Positions 43,509-54,310 of a DNA stretch of 64,000 nucleotides are shown here, piece after piece; the first letter of the stretch is position 1, and each line of letters starts with the position of its first letter. The stretch covers positions 124,001 to 188,000 of the forward strand of contig MU405238.1 of NCBI GenBank assembly GCA_022836615.1. The letters run 5' to 3'. Position numbers and translations under genes: made by a program. The notes beneath the pieces are model-generated. The model saw only the letters and a program-made list of their open reading frames with translations. It ran no database searches and was not told where the DNA came from. This stretch comes from Annulohypoxylon bovei var. microspora. Lineage: Eukaryota > Ascomycota > Sordariomycetes > Xylariales > Hypoxylaceae.

Positions 43509-43789
43509 GTTCGGAATTTGGAATCGATTGAGATGAGATTTTTGAGAGCAACTAAAACCAGTCGGGGCAGTAAAGTTAGAATTATAATTGTAGGGTTGGA
43601 CGTTGAATAGTTAAAAGTTAACAGTGTGAAGATGTAGAAACGAACGAAAACTTACTTCAAGGTGAGCACTGAGCAGGTCGCGCACTGGGAAAGAAACATC
43701 CGAAATGAAAAGAAGAAATGAAAAAACTGCAGGTAGGTAATCATAAACTAGCAAACGTGTATTCCGTATCGTAAAGGGTTGTCGTTGCC

Positions 43790-44716
43790 TTAAGCAACGG
43801 GGATTGGTAGACTGCCACCCGTACCAGGAGGGTCACGGTCTTGCTGGTTTTTGTCATCACGATCACCTCCGGGACGGTCAGGGGGGTCGACGAAGAGTGA
43901 ATCATCCTCATCTTCCTCATACTCGGCGTCGTCAGAAGAATTCGACAGATTATTTGCTGCATTTTCTTTCGCTTTCTTCTTCTTGGCCTCACTTGCTATC
44001 TTCATTCCCAAACTCCTTGAGTCGCTCTTCAGCTTTTTAGAAATACCCTTCATTCCATGAACAGATCTGGCATGTCCTAGCAGAGAGTGGAAATTATGAT
44101 AAGTCCTGCCCTCATTCACACAGTCCTCCCAAATGCATGGCCAAGAGATATCTTTTCGTTGGTTTTGCTTATAAGCAGATTTCTGCTTATGCTTTTTCGA
44201 GTAATGGGAGCGGATGTTGGGTGCTTGGTTCATCATTCTCGCTCCACAAGGGCGTCCATTGACCAAGTAGCGGCATTCGAACATGTCGTCCTTCTTGACT
44301 ACTCCGGTAGCATTCTTTACCGCCGACTCGGTACCGTGTTCTGTGTCAGAGTCGGAGTCTGAATTGGAGTCTGAATTGGAGTCTGAATCGGAGTCGGAAT
44401 CGGAGTCGGAATCTGAATCAGGTGGTTGCTGTACCTTCTTAGGTGAATGCGCTGTCTTTTTGGCCACCTTAACGTTCCCGGACGCCTTCTCCTTCTTGCT
44501 GGACTCCTCTTTGCTAGATACCTTCTCCTTCTTGTTGGATACCTTCTCGCTCTCGTTGGATACTTTCTCCTTCTTGCTTGGTACCTTCTCCTTCTTGTTG
44601 GTCACTTTCTCGTTCTTGGGCGGCATCTTGTCATCTTTCTTAGGGGCTTTCTTGTCTTTCCCTCCCTCGTTTCCTTCGTTACCCTGGCGCGCGTTCTGCT
44701 CCTTTTTGGGTGCCAT
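43790..44716 (-). CDS. Lys-rich protein with two C2H2-type zinc fingers
   Basis: Single exon, 308 aa. Residues 1-95 are highly charged with a degenerate seven-residue repeat of the type KKEKVSN, then a Ser-Asp repeat tract (~100-124), both low-complexity. The middle carries two zinc-finger-like units: CRYLVNGRPCGARM...HYSKKHK and CIWEDCVNEGRTYHNFHSLLGHARSVH. The C-terminus is acidic and then Pro/Gly-rich. Nuclear or chromatin association is plausible. The start ATG (MAPKKEQN) is followed by an uninterrupted frame. The opposite strand is also open because of the simple-sequence content and is not coding. Confidence 0.75.
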   Translation of the reverse strand: MAPKKEQNARQGNEGNEGGKDKKAPKKDDKMPPKNEKVTNKKEKVPSKKEKVSNESEKVSNKKEKVSSKEESSKKEKASGNVKVAKKTAHSPKKVQQPPDSDSDSDSDSDSDSNSDSNSDSDSDTEHGTESAVKNATGVVKKDDMFECRYLVNGRPCGARMMNQAPNIRSHYSKKHKQKSAYKQNQRKDISWPCIWEDCVNEGRTYHNFHSLLGHARSVHGMKGISKKLKSDSRSLGMKIASEAKKKKAKENAANNLSNSSDDAEYEEDEDDSLFVDPPDRPGGDRDDKNQQDRDPPGTGGSLPIPVA

Positions 44717-47060
44717 TTCCTAGCACAATACATAGTTAGCAAATAAATATTAGCGTCACAGGTAGGTAGTCACTGATTATAGTTTTCAAAAATAAGGAGA
44801 AAACGTCTTCAACTTAATGACGGAAAAATACAGATGAGGTTGCAATACAACAAAAGCTAACTCGAAATACACTTGACGATCAATAGTAGCAGCAACCGAT
44901 ACGGTGGCAATGGTGTGAATAATAACAAGTAGTCGCGAATGGAGCGAAGTAGGTATATAAATGGTAGATGAATAATTAAATACCCATTACCGACACCACC
45001 TAGGTACACATCGCATCTCCGACACAGCACCAGAATATATGGTAGGCAATGAGTAGGTAGAGAGTAGGTAGAGAGTTGGTAATAGATACGATGTATCTAG
45101 GTATACAATGTATGATATGATGATAATGGCATGGCAAGGAGATATAATTACTTACTGATGCAGTGCTAACCCAGGCGTAGCTGATAGATAGAAGGTTATG
45201 TGAGGTTGGATGACCTTTAACCTAAGGCAACTCGAGGTAATTCGGAGAAGTCAGAGGTGAGGTGATAACGAAATAAGACGGCTAACTGTTTGTGAAACCA
45301 CTTAGGCAGTATCGTAAGAGATGAGATAGGTAATAATATCTATGGAAGAGATAGAATTCCTGTTGATTGTGATGAAGGACTGGGTTATAAGTTGGTGAGT
45401 GAGAAGTAGGTGGGTGATTTGAAATATCAGTTAGACATTTATGAGCATGTAATCTACCAGGAGGTAAAGCAGACATTGGAAGGAGGTACGGAAGGATGTC
45501 TACTAGGTAACTCGGCAAACTATTCCTAAATCGGCCGCGTGCCCGCCGATTTCGAGTAGCTTAGAGGAAGTTACTAGGCTTAGGCCGCCCCGGATATGCG
45601 GAGACGCTCCGATAAATCTCAACTCTATTCCCTAAGCAACTAGAAACAAGAGATAGCACCCGCCAAATGGCCATCATTAACCTAGGTAGGTACCTATTGT
45701 TCTGATCCGGGACCCTCATCATAGGCAGTCTAAAAAATGTGACACGAGGAAAAGTATCACAAGATGGATATCTCGGGCAATGTAGGATAGAGGTAAATAT
45801 CAATATAGTTTTCACAATTGTGTTAAGCTTTTGTTAAGTTTCTGTTCGTCGTGTTTAAAAATAAGCGACTTTGAGGTTTAGGACTTGTTGAAGAAAGGGG
45901 GAAAACTCGCCGATGAAAAGAACCGCGAATTCGCCAATGAAACACGACAACGACGAAAACGCTGATGAAAAAGAAGACGGCAAGTTTTCCAATGACAAAA
46001 AGTAAAAAGACGAACTCGCCGATGAATTTCTGGATTCAGATAGATAAGTAGTGTTCTGAAGAAGGGCTTCAGCAACCGGGGAACTAGCTATATCGACAGC
46101 ATAGCTGCTGATATACTATAACGGCACCGATAACATGAGAAAACATACTGGCCAGTGGAAAAGCAATCGATAGATACTAAAAGCTAACGATCCAAGCAAA
46201 AGAAACTGATGGTCCTGAAAAGGGTCGTGGCCGAAGGCTCATGGTCTAAATACAAGTTATACGCAACCACGTGACTCCAGACGAGAACACCACATTCCAT
46301 AACAGTAGGTAGGTCCTTATTTTCTAAGGTTAAAGTTTAATAACCTATACCATAAATCTTACTTTCATCGTATTAGTCGTTTTAATAACCATTAACTACG
46401 ACGTTTTCTTTAATTATAATATACCTATATTTTCTTTAATGCCGCTTCTTTGTCTTCTAGTTACGTCGTATTCATAATTTCATATTTCCCTTCGTCGTTT
46501 TATTCATGTCACGGCAAAACCAAGAGAAAAGATTGAAGGTTTTGAGTGGTCTACCGGGCTAGTATAGCCCGGGGAAATCGTATTTATAAGAGCGTATGAG
46601 CAGGGGTTTAGTAAGGGCTATGATCCACGTTTTCCACGTGACAATTCATTATGCAGTTACTTACTTTATATTCCTAACCTTTTAGTCTAAACGTAGTTTT
46701 TTCAATATTAGGTATCTATAAGTACTTCCCATCCGTTTAATATTGATTTGACGATCATCTAACCAATCACAGCTAAAGAACGGATACGTATTTGAGCTAG
46801 TTATTGTCGGGAGAAGACTTCTGAAAAAAAAAAAAAGGTCTTATTCTGATTAATAATGAACCGTATATGTGGGTTAGCTACGAGAATGGAAGTGAGATAT
46901 CACATATCCGTATGCAGGTTGCAGGTAATTTAAGACGAATCGATCAAAACTGCGTTTGGTATTTATTTAGTCATCTGATTGACCTAAACACGGTCAAGCC
47001 TAATAGCATAGCGTTCTATCATGATATTTCCCGTCTTAAGCTACCTGGGAATGTTGCGAG
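44717..47060. other. Gene-poor intergenic region
   Basis: 2.3 kb without a supported gene. It contains a duplicated GTAGGTAGAGA unit (~45050-45076), a repetitive purine-rich stretch at ~45890-46030, AT-rich DNA at 46320-46480, a perfect 8-bp hairpin at 46554-46572 and an A13 tract near 46825. A plus-strand open frame at 46867-47223 runs into the opposite-strand gene and looks spurious. Confidence 0.5.
46554..46572. repeat. Perfect hairpin CCGGGCTA-GTA-TAGCCCGG
   Basis: Eight perfectly paired bases around a three-base loop, GC-rich in AT-rich surroundings. No downstream T tract is present, so it is not a bacterial-type terminator. Confidence 0.85.
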
Positions 47061-47672
47061 TTACTTTTTATTGAACTTGTTCCATCTCGGATCATTCACC
47101 CCACTCCAGGTCGCTGACGATGTCGAAACCTTCTTCGGGGTAGAAGATTGGGACGGCGCTGCGAAAAGTAAACATTCCTGCACTTGGCCTAACACCTCTT
47201 TGCCTCGGGATAGCACGCCTTGAGTGCCGCTAGTGAAGCGTCGTAGGTCCTGCTGACGATCGGTCGGGTTTTCGGTCTCATCAAGGAATTCGGCGTCCGT
47301 ACTAGAAAGGGCAGCACTCGGAATCGGGATGTCGTGGACTGTACAAACTTTGTATACAAGGGTAGATAGTTCCTTGTGGAGCTCTCGAAGCATCTGCCCG
47401 AGACTGGCCATCTTTGTGAGGTGTTGCCTAGGAACGACATTCGGGGTAACATGGGGCGTAACACGGGGCGTAACATTGGCCGTGGTGTTCTCAATGTCTT
47501 CGGCAGGTCCTGGCAAGTTTGACTTTTTGGCGTCGATAGCCAAACATTCGGCCCAGATGGAGTTAGAGGTCGTCTCTGTCTTATCGGACTGGCATGAGGC
47601 TAGAATCACTGCTCGCAACCCTTCGGCATTCATGCCGTTGATGATCTCGGCAATCGACTTAGTTGTCGTCAT
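47061..47672 (-). CDS. Hypothetical protein
   Basis: Single open frame, 203 aa, that I do not recognise. A helical N-terminus (SIAEIINGMNAEGLRAVILASC) is followed by a VTPRVTPHVTPNVVP Thr-Pro repeat, a helical segment (MLRELHKELSTLVYKVCTV) and a disordered, Ser-rich C-terminus. There is no signal peptide or membrane span. The length and codon use are compatible with a real gene, but homology is unverified. The N-terminal block could be a small regulatory or chromatin-associated module; that is speculation. Confidence 0.6.
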   Translation of the reverse strand: MTTTKSIAEIINGMNAEGLRAVILASCQSDKTETTSNSIWAECLAIDAKKSNLPGPAEDIENTTANVTPRVTPHVTPNVVPRQHLTKMASLGQMLRELHKELSTLVYKVCTVHDIPIPSAALSSTDAEFLDETENPTDRQQDLRRFTSGTQGVLSRGKEVLGQVQECLLFAAPSQSSTPKKVSTSSATWSGVNDPRWNKFNKK

Positions 47673-48362
47673 GATTTGTTATTATAACCTTGTAACTAGG
47701 TTAATTGTTGTCAGTACTGGATGTTGCTGTAAATCATGTCATATCATAAGTTTGAACGTACCTAAGGTGCCTAGGTACTCAATATTCATACGTAGAGGTG
47801 TGAGAGCAGTCGAATGAAATGCAATGTTCACGAAATATGATGTAGTTTTCGTGAGAAGGAAGAATGGTTTTCTTGTAAGAAAGTGTTGAATGTTGTTGGC
47901 CATAGAAGTGGAGGACAGTTTCTTTTTCTAGGTACCTTGCCTAGTAGGTACCTACCTACCTACCTAATAGGTAAATTTAAGTAGGAAGAAACCACGAATG
48001 GTCTTCCTCAACATGGAAGCTACTAATATGGAAAACGTGTGTACTTCCAGTTAGTTTAGGTGAGGGGGAACCTGGTGAGGTAAGTAAGGAAAGAGCAAGG
48101 CCAGTATTAGGGCAACAGCGATGTCAATGACAGCTCGATAACTAGAAGTCGACGACCTGGGTTCCTGCCACTCACTTCATCCCACTATTGAATAGGTAGG
48201 TATACATAAATTTAGCGTCGACTCAATTTCAAGTCACGTTATTCTTCAATATATCATATTCTACCCTAGTGGTACATGATACCTATAACATCTGTGAATC
48301 TATCCCAGACACAACGTGCATTTTATCTCAACCGCAAGGATTAAAAACATACCTAGAGGATA
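47673..48362. other. Intergenic region
   Basis: 690 bp between two minus-strand genes, with an ACCT run (47950-47965). It is mostly the promoter of the hypothetical gene at 47061-47672. No other element is seen. Confidence 0.5.
47950..47965. repeat. (ACCT)4 microsatellite
   Basis: Four perfect ACCT units preceded by TAGTAGGT, again giving the ACCT/AGGT palindromic arrangement. Confidence 0.9.
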
Positions 48363-49359
48363 TCAACCCGGAATAAACCGGACACGTCCATATTGATCAT
48401 GAAAGGGACGCTCGTTACCTCTACATATCCACCGGTCCTCGGGCTCGGAAGTGTTCACCCCGTTAGGATGGATATTTTCCATCTCCCGTCTCATCTCAGA
48501 CTTCGCCTTGCCGTCTTTGACCCGCTGTTTCTCCAAGAATACATACGTGCCATAGAATACGGGACTGGTGTTTCCCGACATCGATCCTTTCTTGCCGAGA
48601 AAAGCATTCAGCTGCCTGGACTGTACCTTGCGCCCTCCTTCGGGGAAGCCTTTAGATATTGCCTGGCAGAAGGCGGCTTGGCTGACGTCGGGCTTCCGCA
48701 GAAGAGCCCGGATCTTCTTGCGGATCTCGTCGCATGTATCGTACACTGGTACTTCCTGTGTATCTTCGCCCTCCAATTCTATATCGCCAACGTCTAAGAC
48801 TTTCTTTCCCTCACCCTTCTTGGCTTTCTTGGCTTTCTTAGGTGGGGAGGCTTGTAAGCCGTGCATCTCGCACTTCTTAAAGAAGGCAGAGGCTCTGGCG
48901 TACGTCTCGCACTCGTTGCCCTTATATGTACCCCTTTGGCTCATGAACTGCTGATAGGCGCCCGAAGACACTCCGATGGTCTTTTGGAACTCGCCAACTT
49001 TCATATTTCCGCCCTCGATAAAGTTTCTGACCTTTCTGCGGATCTGATTGCAAGTTTCGTCTACGCGATGGAGGCGGAGATCGCCCTCGTCTACATCAGG
49101 TATGCTGTGACGGTCCTCTACTGCATCCGATTTGCGCTTCAGAGATGAAGCGGCAATAGGCTTGGTCATCTCGGCAGTTTTGTTGCGACTATTCTCGATG
49201 TCTTGTATGGTTGAAGACTATCATTACGCGTGACACATTAGTAAAAATACTTGGTATGTGTATAGGTACATATGAAAATGAGCTAGTGCATACCGCTACC
49301 GAGGGAGAGGAATTGGTCTTCTGTCCGTTCGCGTTAACGTCTCTTAGAGGACTCGCCAT
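48363..49359 (-). CDS. Tandem DUF7726 protein
   Basis: Two exons, complement(join(48363..49217,49294..49359)), 306 aa. The first exon encodes MASPLRDVNANGQKTNSSPSVA; a 76-bp intron (GTATGC donor, CTAAT branch, GATAG acceptor) follows. The protein has two copies of a helical domain I recall as DUF7726. Copy one spans ETCNQIRRKVRNFIEGGNMKVGEFQKTIGVSSGAYQQFM and copy two DTCDEIRKKIRALLRKPDVSQAAFCQAIS, each continuing into a conserved second half (YKGNECETYARASAFFKK; SGNTSPVFYGTYVFLEKQRVK). A Lys-rich linker (KKAKKAKKGEGKK) looks like a nuclear-localisation signal. The helix-turn-helix-like fold suggests DNA binding. It is a fungal-specific family of unknown function. The conserved tail ICRGNERPFHDQYGRVRF is present, so the gene looks complete. 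Confidence 0.86.
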
Positions 49360-49964
49360 GTTACTGCTGTTTCTAATTCTCTAAAATAGATACCTCTAGG
49401 ATGGGATGTGACAAATTTTGGAGCAAGATTAGATATTTTGCTTAGTTCATCATAGGTATTTCTATCTTCCTATGATCTTGAGTGGGAGGTCATAAATCAT
49501 ATTTATATAGAACAACAGACGCTCGAATGTCCTAATCTGACGTCAATGACGTAAATACCTAGGTAGATAGATCAGCAATAGATCAACAAATTGACGTAAG
49601 TAGTTCAGGGGAGCGAGGACGGCAGAACGGACAGTGTTCCAGATCCCTGGATGATCGCCAGACGATAGCGCTTCCGCCCTCCGGCACCTTGCATAAGGAC
49701 GCCGATCACCACCTAAATAAAATATTAATGACTCTTTGCCCTCCACTGTCAGCTGCGTCTCGATGTTCTATAGGAAGAAGCCCAAGTTCGTCGAGATCTT
49801 AATAATTCTCAGCTACCAAGCTCGATGACGACAGTCTTCGACTCGGATTATGTTAACCAAAATGTAAAACCGAACAGAGCCGAAGATGCGAATCAGCAAC
49901 ATCCCCGTAATGAATTATTAATATATATCTATTTCTAAGGTGTCATTAGTGCCTTCCCAAACGA
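49360..49964. other. Intergenic region
   Basis: 600 bp between two minus-strand genes. No additional gene; the open frame at 49543-49746 is short and featureless. Confidence 0.5.
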
Positions 49965-50913
49965 TTACCGTTCGCCGTAGCATTCCTCGTTATTCTTCAA
50001 CGCCCATCCGCATCTCGTAAGCCAAAATATCACCATGGGTGGTGTGGTCAGCAGTCCTAGCACGCCTCCCTGAATGAGCTTGAAAACCTGCGGTGTCCAC
50101 ACTCTGTCGTAGTACCAATCGTCCCCCTCCCATCTGCCCGACAATATGAGGAAGCCGATGGTAGGTCCCCAGATGAGAGGGAAGAAGACTACAGCCATTA
50201 TTAGAGCCCGTAGGATCTGAGAGCGGAAGAAACCCAGCCAATGCACGATGCTCCTGACTTCGTGCGTCTGCTCCGTGCGGTCTAAAAACATGAACCAGCG
50301 TACAAATCGGCCTTTAGGTTCAGGGATGAAGCCGATAGGATGCACTCCACCTTTCCTCAGATCTCGGTTCACGAGGAAGAGCTCTATGTGCCACGTGATG
50401 AGGCACTGGACGATGATGGTGACAGCCGCGTCTCCAGCAAGGGTATTTGGAAACAACCATAGTCTAATGGGTCTCGTTGTGATATCCTGGGTCGCATACA
50501 TGGCTGTGGCTGTGTTAGCATTGGAAATGTGGCTGGTTATATGATGTGACGCAGGGATCGTGAACCGATGCTACCTTGCTCGGTAGTGCAGGTAGCAGTG
50601 AGTTGATTGATGGGACTAAATAGAATTAAAGTGGTTGCTTCTTACCATATGCGATAGCGAAGTTGATAGCGCCTGATAGAATCATAGCACCTATTCCATC
50701 AAGGATGAAAATATAAAAGATCTGATGAGCGCTGAACTTGTCTGTTGGCTCCTTGAAGCCATCATCATCATTGCTGTCTGTAATTTCTTGTCGCGGGCTA
50801 GAACTGGGATCTGGAGTCGGATCGGGGTTAGGACTTGAATTAGCGGCGGCAGCTTCGACATCGACCGTAGACTCTGCCGTCGGCTTGAAGAGAGGATTTG
50901 TCGCCCACGGCAT
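49965..50913 (-). CDS. DUF2456 family membrane protein
   Basis: Two exons, complement(join(49965..50503,50646..50913)), 268 aa. The 142-bp intron is long for this window. Splicing restores the helix SGAINFAIAYAMYATQD. After a Ser/Pro-rich, acidic N-terminus (~1-58), four hydrophobic segments follow: FYIFILDGIGAMILSGAINFAIAY, TLAGDAAVTIIVQCLITWHIELFLV, SQILRALIMAVVFFPLIWGPTIGFLIL and FKLIQGGVLGLLTTPPMVIFWL. This layout and the PIRLWLFPNTLAGDAAVT block match the fungal DUF2456 family. Function is unknown; an integral membrane location is predicted. Confidence 0.87.
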
Positions 50914-52061
50914 AATTGGAACTTGGAGGCTACGGTAATGGGGACAGAGAGTAACACAGGTAGGAAGGGTCTATGGATAGTTAGGGATAAACGGTCAACT
51001 ATGTGTCATATCATGTTGGTAACCAGGAGAATTTAGTGAATGCTTTTTTCGAGTGTTGACAAAGAAGGAGCAAAAGCAAAAAAAGGGATAGAAATAAACA
51101 ATGAAGACCATAAACGACGATACTTTCCGCCTCATATAATTGATAATAAGCTTTTTTGGTTTCTTTTGGTACCGGCAGATTAAAAATAAAAAGGACAGGG
51201 TCTAAATGGAGATCCTAAGGGTCTAACAATCCCCCTGTCCTTCTGTGGCCTGCCTGTCTTTTTTGGTAGTTTTCATCGCCGCCTGTGCATCACTGAGGTT
51301 GGCTCGTGACGGTTCCTACCGGAAGTCTCGGCGTCCACTCGGATCACGGCAGGTAAGCACATACGGTCGGAGAGAAAGATCATTGGACGCTTATGATTTC
51401 TTGTGGTAGATGGCTACAGAGAGATTGATAAGCAACCATCTTGCAGAATATATCTGCCTATGTACTTTCAGCTAGCTCGACCTGCAAGCAGCATGTGGGA
51501 TTCGGGAATGGGGATTCTGCTGGAACCAGGCTTAGCTGGCCCAGCTGGCCTAGCTAGCTGCCTTAAATTGTTGAAGTTTGAAAGTTCCCAGGGTTGGGGA
51601 TTGGGCGAAATTAATTAATAAATTTGCCAAGCCGCTTACCTACTAGACTCAGACAAGTACCTAGGTACTTAGCTAGGCATCATGGAGAAATCATCGTAAG
51701 ACTGATGTTCCCCTAATTGGGTGAAAGATATATCCGAAATCTCCGAATATGCTGCTTATCTACTTTTTATGTAAGTACCTGAGTGCATATGCAGTAATAG
51801 AGGCTTTAGTAAATGGAACCAATCCATTGGGTCTTGATTTTCAATCCTTCAATTCCTAAACTTCCAAGTTACCAATTACCTGCTACTCTGTCACTTACCA
51901 GGTCAACCAAAAATCCCTTCGAATAATCACAGTTATACCAAATATAGCTGCAAGCCAATATCTACATATTATAACTACTACGACTGCACGACTAGCTTCT
52001 ATCTACAACTGGGGATGACAAGACAATCAACAAACAATTGCCCCAGCCTAGTTCGGAAGTA
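50914..52061. other. Intergenic region
   Basis: 1.1 kb between the DUF2456 gene and the 3' end of the GH43 gene. AGCTGGC/CTAGCTAGC repetitive bits lie near 51535-51562. No gene is recognised; the plus-strand open frame at 51403-51618 is featureless. Confidence 0.5.
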
Positions 52062-53265
52062 TCAGGAACCCCATTTCTGACCTACAGCACTGTATAATGT
52101 CTGGTTTATAGGCAGAATACTTCCGTGTCGCAGGTTGGTCGGAAATGCTGATCGGTCGCTCGTAGTCCATTCGTTTCCCTCTGGGTCTACGCTCTCGTAT
52201 GGCCTATATCCATCACCGCCATAGAAATCTAAGAGCACGTGGATCTTGGCATCGTCTTCATTGTCGCGGTATGCAGCAGGACCCTCGACGCCAGATGTAA
52301 TAATACCCGTACTTCCCCCGGCACGGGTCCAAGTCCCGAAAAGTCCCGCACTTGAATACTCGACGAATACTGTCTTGGCCGTCTCATCCTTCATGAATCG
52401 CAGGTAGTTTTTCCCCTCGGTGTCGAGCGGAAGGATATCGAGGTCGATGATATCGGTAGGTGCGTAGTTGATGTATGTCTGCGGTGCACTGAACGTCTTG
52501 AAGTCGCTTGTATAAGCGTACCTGATCTGAATATTCGAAGGCGAACCGGTATGCTGGGTATCAGATGTAGAGTACTATAACTTATTGTTAGCAGAAGCCG
52601 TCACCCTAGAACAGGCCTACTTACAAACTTCGAAGCCCAGTGGACCAGGTACTGATCTAGAAAGGTCAGCTTCGTCTTGCCCCGAGAGTATATGCGATCG
52701 ACTAACTCTTCGACGCGTCCCAAATCGCTTCGGGCGCCCATACCATACCAGCACTCGAGTCCTCCACAACCACGAGACGCTCGCCGGTGTAGTTAATAAG
52801 ATCGGTGCTTTCCCAAACGAGTATACCCCTAGAACCGGTCCGCTGGGCCGCGTCCCAGCTTGTCTGTGATGCCGTTAGCATGAGATACCACGACCGCGTC
52901 ATAAAGTCGCTCACTTTGTCAATGTCGAGATCGGTGCCAACAATGTACCATTTTCGGCCAGCTTCGGCACCTCCGCCTTGTACAAGATAGGGATCTCTCA
53001 CACCACCAGTACCCTTCGTCGGACGTAGTACCGGTTGCCCCCCATTCATCGCTGTAAAGGAGAGCGGGTCATTGCCGTTGCTTAGGTAAAAATATACATA
53101 AGGATCCGCCCCGAGGAATATTGCTCCGAGATAGCCAGCCAGTTCTGCATCTGCACGACTTTCGACTTTGAGGCCCAGCTCGTTAAGGTCTAACGGGCTA
53201 GCCAGGGACAGATGAAGGTAGACGCCAATCGAGATGGCAAGGTGAAGCACTCGGTGTATAAACAT
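52062..53265 (-). CDS. Secreted GH43-type glycosidase (arabinosidase-like)
   Basis: Three exons, complement(join(52062..52574,52625..52656,52707..53265)), 367 aa. Two 50-bp introns flank a 32-nt exon encoding QYLVHWASKF; branch sites CTGAC and CTAAC are present. I chose the ATG at 53265 (context GCCACC) over an upstream in-frame TTG; it starts a clear signal peptide (cut near residue 24). The five-bladed propeller features are GAIFLGADPYVYFYLSNG, the base-containing VRDPYLV (Asp91), the acid motif WAPEAIWD (Glu179) and TDIIDLDILPL, which supplies the pKa-modulating Asp region. Family members cut arabinose or xylose side chains from plant cell walls. The exact specificity is unknown, and no carbohydrate-binding module is present. 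Confidence 0.88.
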
Positions 53266-54055
53266 GGTGGCGACGATCCCAAACAGAAAATAAATAAGGT
53301 CCCGCAAACCCGGCTCTCGACTTCACGCGCATGGGGCAGATCTCGCATTTGTATTAAAGACTCTCGGTCAACCGAAGTCCGAATTAGCCAATCCCAAGCG
53401 CTGGAGAAATTAACATTCCGGTACTTTTTATGTCCAAGAATATGGCCAAAAGCCAAGGAATAGATGTGGGGAACCCTTGCAAAGTTGTAAGTAGAAGATA
53501 ACCGCGTGAATAGCATCCATCCATCTCTAGGCCAAGCTCGATGTAACACTTGGCTGCGGTGAGGGAGCTAGTCTCATTGTGGATGCTATCTGCAATGATA
53601 TTGGCCGACGACCACCACCGAAGACTCGGCGCGAAAAAAGAAAATCGAAGTTGTCTTGTATAAATGCATTCGTCTTCGTTTACCTATTCATTCATTAGGT
53701 TAGATGAATATGTGACCCACGTTTAATAAGGATAGTGGCAATTAATGAACGTCCGACGGGTCGGTACGCAATCTCATCATTAGGTTCATCAATAGCATTT
53801 ATAGGTACATTAATACGAATGAGACTTGGTCGTAAATTCGCGGGACGGTAATGCCACGACTCCTATGCCACCCGGGCATCTCAAACGGTCCGAACTGCCC
53901 AGGTCGAATCTCTGCTCATGATTCCTCGGTGAGGCACAGATTACTACCATATTTCCTAGTTTCCTTGCCTCATTCCCAGTTGGCCGCGGTATTCAATCAT
54001 CCCCGATCTGACATGCAGATACCTTCCTCCTCTTCAATCTTCTGCGATTGATGTC
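53266..54055. other. Intergenic region
   Basis: 790 bp, promoter side of the GH43 gene and 3' side of the small membrane protein gene. No motif is recognised. Confidence 0.5.
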
Positions 54056-54310
54056 CTACTCGGAATCGTAGTCATGATCCCACCACTTTATCTCATTATC
54101 TCCACGACCAGCCTGTTTCTCGACGGCGCTCTCCATGTTGATCTTTCTCTGGGACATACGCAGGAGGTGGTAGAAGATAAACAAGTTCGTAAGAACAATG
54201 GCGATGACCATGAATCCCATGATACTGAGGAATATCTTGTTTTCGAGGGCGGCTGATGCTTCCATGGCGGCTGCTACCTCTGGTGATGGATAGTGGTAGA
54301 TTCTAGACAT
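54056..54310 (-). CDS. Small single-span membrane protein (84 aa)
   Basis: Single exon, 84 aa. A short N-terminus (MSRIYHYPSPEVAAAMEASAALENK) precedes one transmembrane helix (IFLSIMGFMVIAIVLTNLFIFYHLL, ~26-50) and a charged C-terminal tail ending DHDYDSE. There is no cleavable signal, so it is probably a signal-anchored microprotein. Such small membrane proteins are often missed by gene finders. A clean start codon and the strong hydrophobic helix support it, but homology is unverified. Function unknown. Confidence 0.6.
   Translation of the reverse strand: MSRIYHYPSPEVAAAMEASAALENKIFLSIMGFMVIAIVLTNLFIFYHLLRMSQRKINMESAVEKQAGRGDNEIKWWDHDYDSE

Noticed and set aside
44283..44746. Plus-strand Ser/Leu-rich open frames
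   Set aside because: They are shadows of the Lys-rich and Ser-Asp repeat coding sequence on the minus strand.
46554..46572. Rho-independent terminator
   Set aside because: The genome is fungal and no T tract follows the hairpin.
46867..47223. Plus-strand 118-aa open frame
   Set aside because: Its 3' third overlaps the better-supported minus-strand gene at 47061-47672, and the rest is featureless.
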